Source: Pseudomonadota bacterium (GTDB taxonomy: Bacteria; Pseudomonadota; Alphaproteobacteria; Rhodospirillales; Magnetospirillaceae). From it: a DNA stretch of 64,000 nucleotides. Shown here one piece after another: positions 61,302 through 64,000 of the stretch (position 1 is its first letter; each line of letters starts with the position of its first letter). The DNA lies in contig JAJXWP010000002.1 of assembly GCA_021781575.1 (NCBI GenBank), positions 144,302 through 208,301 of the forward strand, in the 5' to 3' direction. A program made the position numbers and the translations under genes. The notes below the pieces were generated by a model. It was not told the origin of the DNA, did not search any database, and worked only from the letters and a program-made list of their open reading frames with translations.

Positions 61302-63906
61302 GAGCCTTCTCCCACACCAATCTTGGAAGAATGGCTCCGCAGCCTGTCCTCCAACTGCTTGGTTTCGGTAATGTCGATGAACGTGATGACGACGCCGTCG
61401 ATCACGTTCTCAAGGGTTCGGTAGGGCATGATGCGCACGCGGAACCAATGATCGTTCCGCGTGGCAACCTGCCTTTCCTGGAATACCAGGGTGCGCAGCA
61501 CCTCCTGGGCATCGGTCCTGAGTTGGGGATATTCGAGTTCGGTGACGATGTCGGAGAGCGGGCGGCCGAGGTCGCCGGGGATGAATTTGAACAAATGCGT
61601 GGCGTGCGAGGTGTAGCGGCGCAGCCGCATCTGATTGTCGAGAAAGATGGTGGCGATCTCGGTGCTGTTCAGGAGGTTGGTCATGTCGTTGCGCACGCCG
61701 GTCAGTTCGTCCACCTTGGACTGAAGTTCGGCGTTCACCGTTTGCAACTCTTCGTTCAGCGACTGCAGTTCCTCCTTGGAGGTGGTCAGCTCCTCGTTGG
61801 TGGACTGCAGTTCCTCGTTGGTGGATTGCAGTTCCTCGTTGGCCGACTTGTACTCCTCGATCGAGGTCTGCATCTCCTCATGGGCCACCCGCAGTGCCTC
61901 GCGGGTCTGTTGCAGTTCCTGTTCCAGCGTCGAGGAATTTCCGGCTCGCCGGCGCCGGCCACGGTCAGACGGTTCCGGCGCATCGCGAAACACCACCAGC
62001 ACCCGACCGCGCAGGGGGTCGGGCGCGGTGATGCCCTGCAGAATCACGTCCACCACCTTGGTTCCGCCGTTGGTGCCGATACGAAGGCCGTTCAGGCTTA
62101 TCGCCTTGCTTTGGCGCTGGGCGGCGCGCACCGCCCCGGTGAGCGCCTCGCGCAGGCCGGGCCGAGCCATGGCGTGGATATTCACGTTGACCTTGCCGGC
62201 GGCGGGTTCCAGATAGTTTCCGGTGCGGCCACTGATGTAGAGGATATCGCCATCGCCGGTGACGAGAACGGCCGGCGGCGCGAACTGCTGCTGGATGACC
62301 TGGTCGGTCAGGCGTTCCATGCTGTCGAGGTTTGCGGCGGCTTCGGCCATATCCCCCGCGGCCTGAGGCATGGGAACAAAGCCACCGGGAAATGCCGACG
62401 GCGCGACCACCGCCCCCTGGTCGACCCGCCAAAAGATGCGCGACTTGTTGTCAAGGGGTTCGAACAGTTCGGTGAAGCTGCCCACCGTCTCGGCGCTGCC
62501 CAGGATCAGCAGGCCGTCGGGATTCAGCGCGTAGTGGAACAAGGGCAGCAACTTCTTTTGCAGAATCTGGCTGAAATAGATCAGCAGATTGCGGCAGGAG
62601 AGGATGTCGAGCTTGGTGAACGGCGGGTCGGAAATAATGTTCTGCGGCGCGAACACCACCATATCGCGTATTTCCTTGCCGATACGCCAGGCGCCGTCTT
62701 CGGAAACGAAGAAGCGCGACAAACGATCCGGCGTCACGTCGGCGGCGATATTGTCGGGGTAACTGCCACGCCGCGCCTTAGCGATGGCATCTGGGTCAAT
62801 GTCCGTCGCGTAGATCTGCAGCGCGAAACGGCTATCCGGCCGGTGCTTTTCCAGAGCTTCGCGAAAAATAATGGCCAGGGAATAGGCCTCCTCGCCGCTT
62901 GAGCAGGCTGGCACCCAAGCCCGCAGACTGGCGCCGTGCGGATAGCGGGCGAACAGCTTCGGAAAAGCCTCGTCGCGCAGGGTGTCCCAGACCGCTCCGT
63001 CGCGGAAGAAATTGGTCACCCCGATCAGCAGTTCCTTGAAGAGAAGGTCCAACTCCTGTGGGTTCTCCCGCAGGTGGCGGACATAAGCGGCAATGCCATG
63101 TATCTGTTGCAGGTGTGTGCGGCGCTCGATACGGCGGTAGAGGGTGCTGGTCTTGTAATCGGAGAAATCGGCGCCGCAACGGTCGCGCAGCAGGACGATG
63201 ACCTTGTGCAACTCAGACAGTGTGCTCGGAGCCACCGCCTCGCCGTCACGATTCTGCCGCCGTGGCAGCCGGACGAAGGTGGAGAGCTTCGCCGGCAGAT
63301 CGGCGGAGCGGCCGATGACGTCGGCCAGGCCTGCGTCGATGGCGCTCTTGGGCATCCCGTCAGCCTTGGCCTCTGCCGGATCCTGCACCAGGGTAAAGCC
63401 GCCTTTTTCCTTGATGGCACGCAACCCCAGCATGCCGTCGGAGCCCATGCCGGAGAGGATGATGCCGATCGCCTGTTCCTTGCGGTCCTCGGCCAGGCTG
63501 CGGAAAAAGAAGTCCACCGGCAAGCGCAGGCCAACGGGCGGCACCGGGTCCAGCAGGTACAAGGTGCCGTGCAGGAGCGAAAGGTCCTTGGCGGGCGGAA
63601 TGACGTAGATATGGCCGGGCTTGACCTTGGTGCTGCTTTTTGCCTCGCTCACCACCATGCTGCAGCAATTGCCGATGAGCCCGGGCAGCGTGCTCTCATG
63701 GCGAGGATCGAGGTGCTGCACCACCACGAAGGCCATATCGGTGTCGGACGGGATGTCGCGGAAGAAGGCCTGTAGCGCTTCCAGGCCGCCGGCCGAACAA
63801 CCTATGCCGATGATCGGAAAATGCCGGGCACCGCCGATGGTCGACGATTTCTGATCACTGCTAGCAAGTTTAGCGGGGGGGGGGGCGCGGCGTCATTGTT
63901 GGCCAT
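61298..63906 (-). CDS. CheB-CheR-PAS fusion protein (frame broken at a poly-C tract near the start)
   Basis: The frame encodes a CheB methylesterase (GIGCSAGGLEAL with the Ser, VVVQHLDPRHEST with the His, SGMGSDGMLGLRAI with the Asp). A CheR methyltransferase follows (TNFFRD, PACSSGEEAYSLAI, ATDIDPDAIAKAR, FAPQNII, DILSCRNLLIYF), then a PAS-like region, a long coiled coil with a seven-residue NEELQST-type repeat, and a final PAS domain. The open frame reaches past the CheB serine but has no start codon until 63736, inside CheB. The natural start ATG 63906 (MANNDAAPPP) is one base out of frame because the C tract at 63875-63885 has 11 bases; 9 or 12 would restore it. It is coupled to the kinase. 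Confidence 0.85.
63875..63885. repeat. 11-nt homopolymer (G on plus, C on minus) at the CheB-CheR start
   Basis: Eleven consecutive G on the plus strand lie 21 bases inside the predicted CheB-CheR coding start. Tracts of this length slip during replication and also cause sequencing errors, so this is either a phase-variation switch or an assembly error. Confidence 0.95.
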
Positions 63907-64000
63907 GAGGTTCCCGTTTCAAGGGCGTATGGAAAACGGCGTCGACCCGATCGGCCAACTATTCCCTCCTCCGACCCAGGATAGGAGCCCACTCTATTTG

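Overview
The window looks like a chromosomal segment of a high-GC alphaproteobacterium, probably a Rhodospirillales member of the Magnetospirillum type. This is inferred from gene order (rpoZ-rsh-pdxJ-acpS-lepB-rnc-era-recO; nrdR-ribD-ribE-ribB-ribH-nusB-thiL; DUF177-rpmF-plsX-fabH-ihfA), a MucR regulator, an FdsGBACD-type formate dehydrogenase and a K+-independent H+-pyrophosphatase. No marker gene fixes the genus.

Layout. 1-9.9 kb is a dense plus-strand housekeeping block: the end of folK, rpoZ, the (p)ppGpp synthetase/hydrolase, pdxJ, acpS, lepB, rnc, era, recO and parC. A palindromic repeat then separates parC from minus-strand bpt and motAB. 13-19.7 kb holds a flavin reductase, threonine dehydratase, a penicillin-acylase-type hydrolase, an alpha/beta hydrolase and an AT-rich polytopic membrane protein that looks acquired. 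19.8-31.1 kb is all minus strand: metY, hemB, a LysR regulator, an OFA-type MFS carrier, fdsG-fdsB-fdsA-fdhD(fdsC)-fdsD and a small His-rich membrane protein. Together these form a formate uptake/oxidation module. 31.4-36.9 kb is an accessory stretch: an outer-membrane barrel, several exported proteins of unknown function, and three small exported proteins rich in Asp/Arg/Gln repeats. MucR follows, next to a perfect 52-bp palindrome. 38-48 kb is again housekeeping: rpiB, glyA, nrdR, riboflavin genes, nusB, thiL, a FliL-like protein and hppA with a clear terminator. 48-53 kb has bamE, a cytochrome bc1 chaperone gene, DUF177, rpmF, plsX, fabH, ihfA and a MerR gene. 53-55.7 kb is a phage-shock module: pspF divergent from pspABC, with a sigma-54 promoter candidate.

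55.7-57.4 kb is tRNA-Pro(GGG) followed by scars of mobile DNA: a truncated tyrosine recombinase, a truncated GNAT gene and a fragment of a second integrase. 57.4-64 kb is a minus-strand signalling region: a CheB-CheR-PAS fusion translationally coupled to a PAS histidine kinase, then a run of small unknown proteins ending in a PAS-GGDEF diguanylate cyclase.

No CRISPR array, rRNA or complete insertion sequence was seen. The most unusual features are an 11-nt C tract at the start of the CheB-CheR gene that puts its only good start codon out of frame, the perfect palindromes at operon ends, the cluster of D/R-repeat exported proteins, and small uncatalogued ORFs, one coupled to the diguanylate cyclase.
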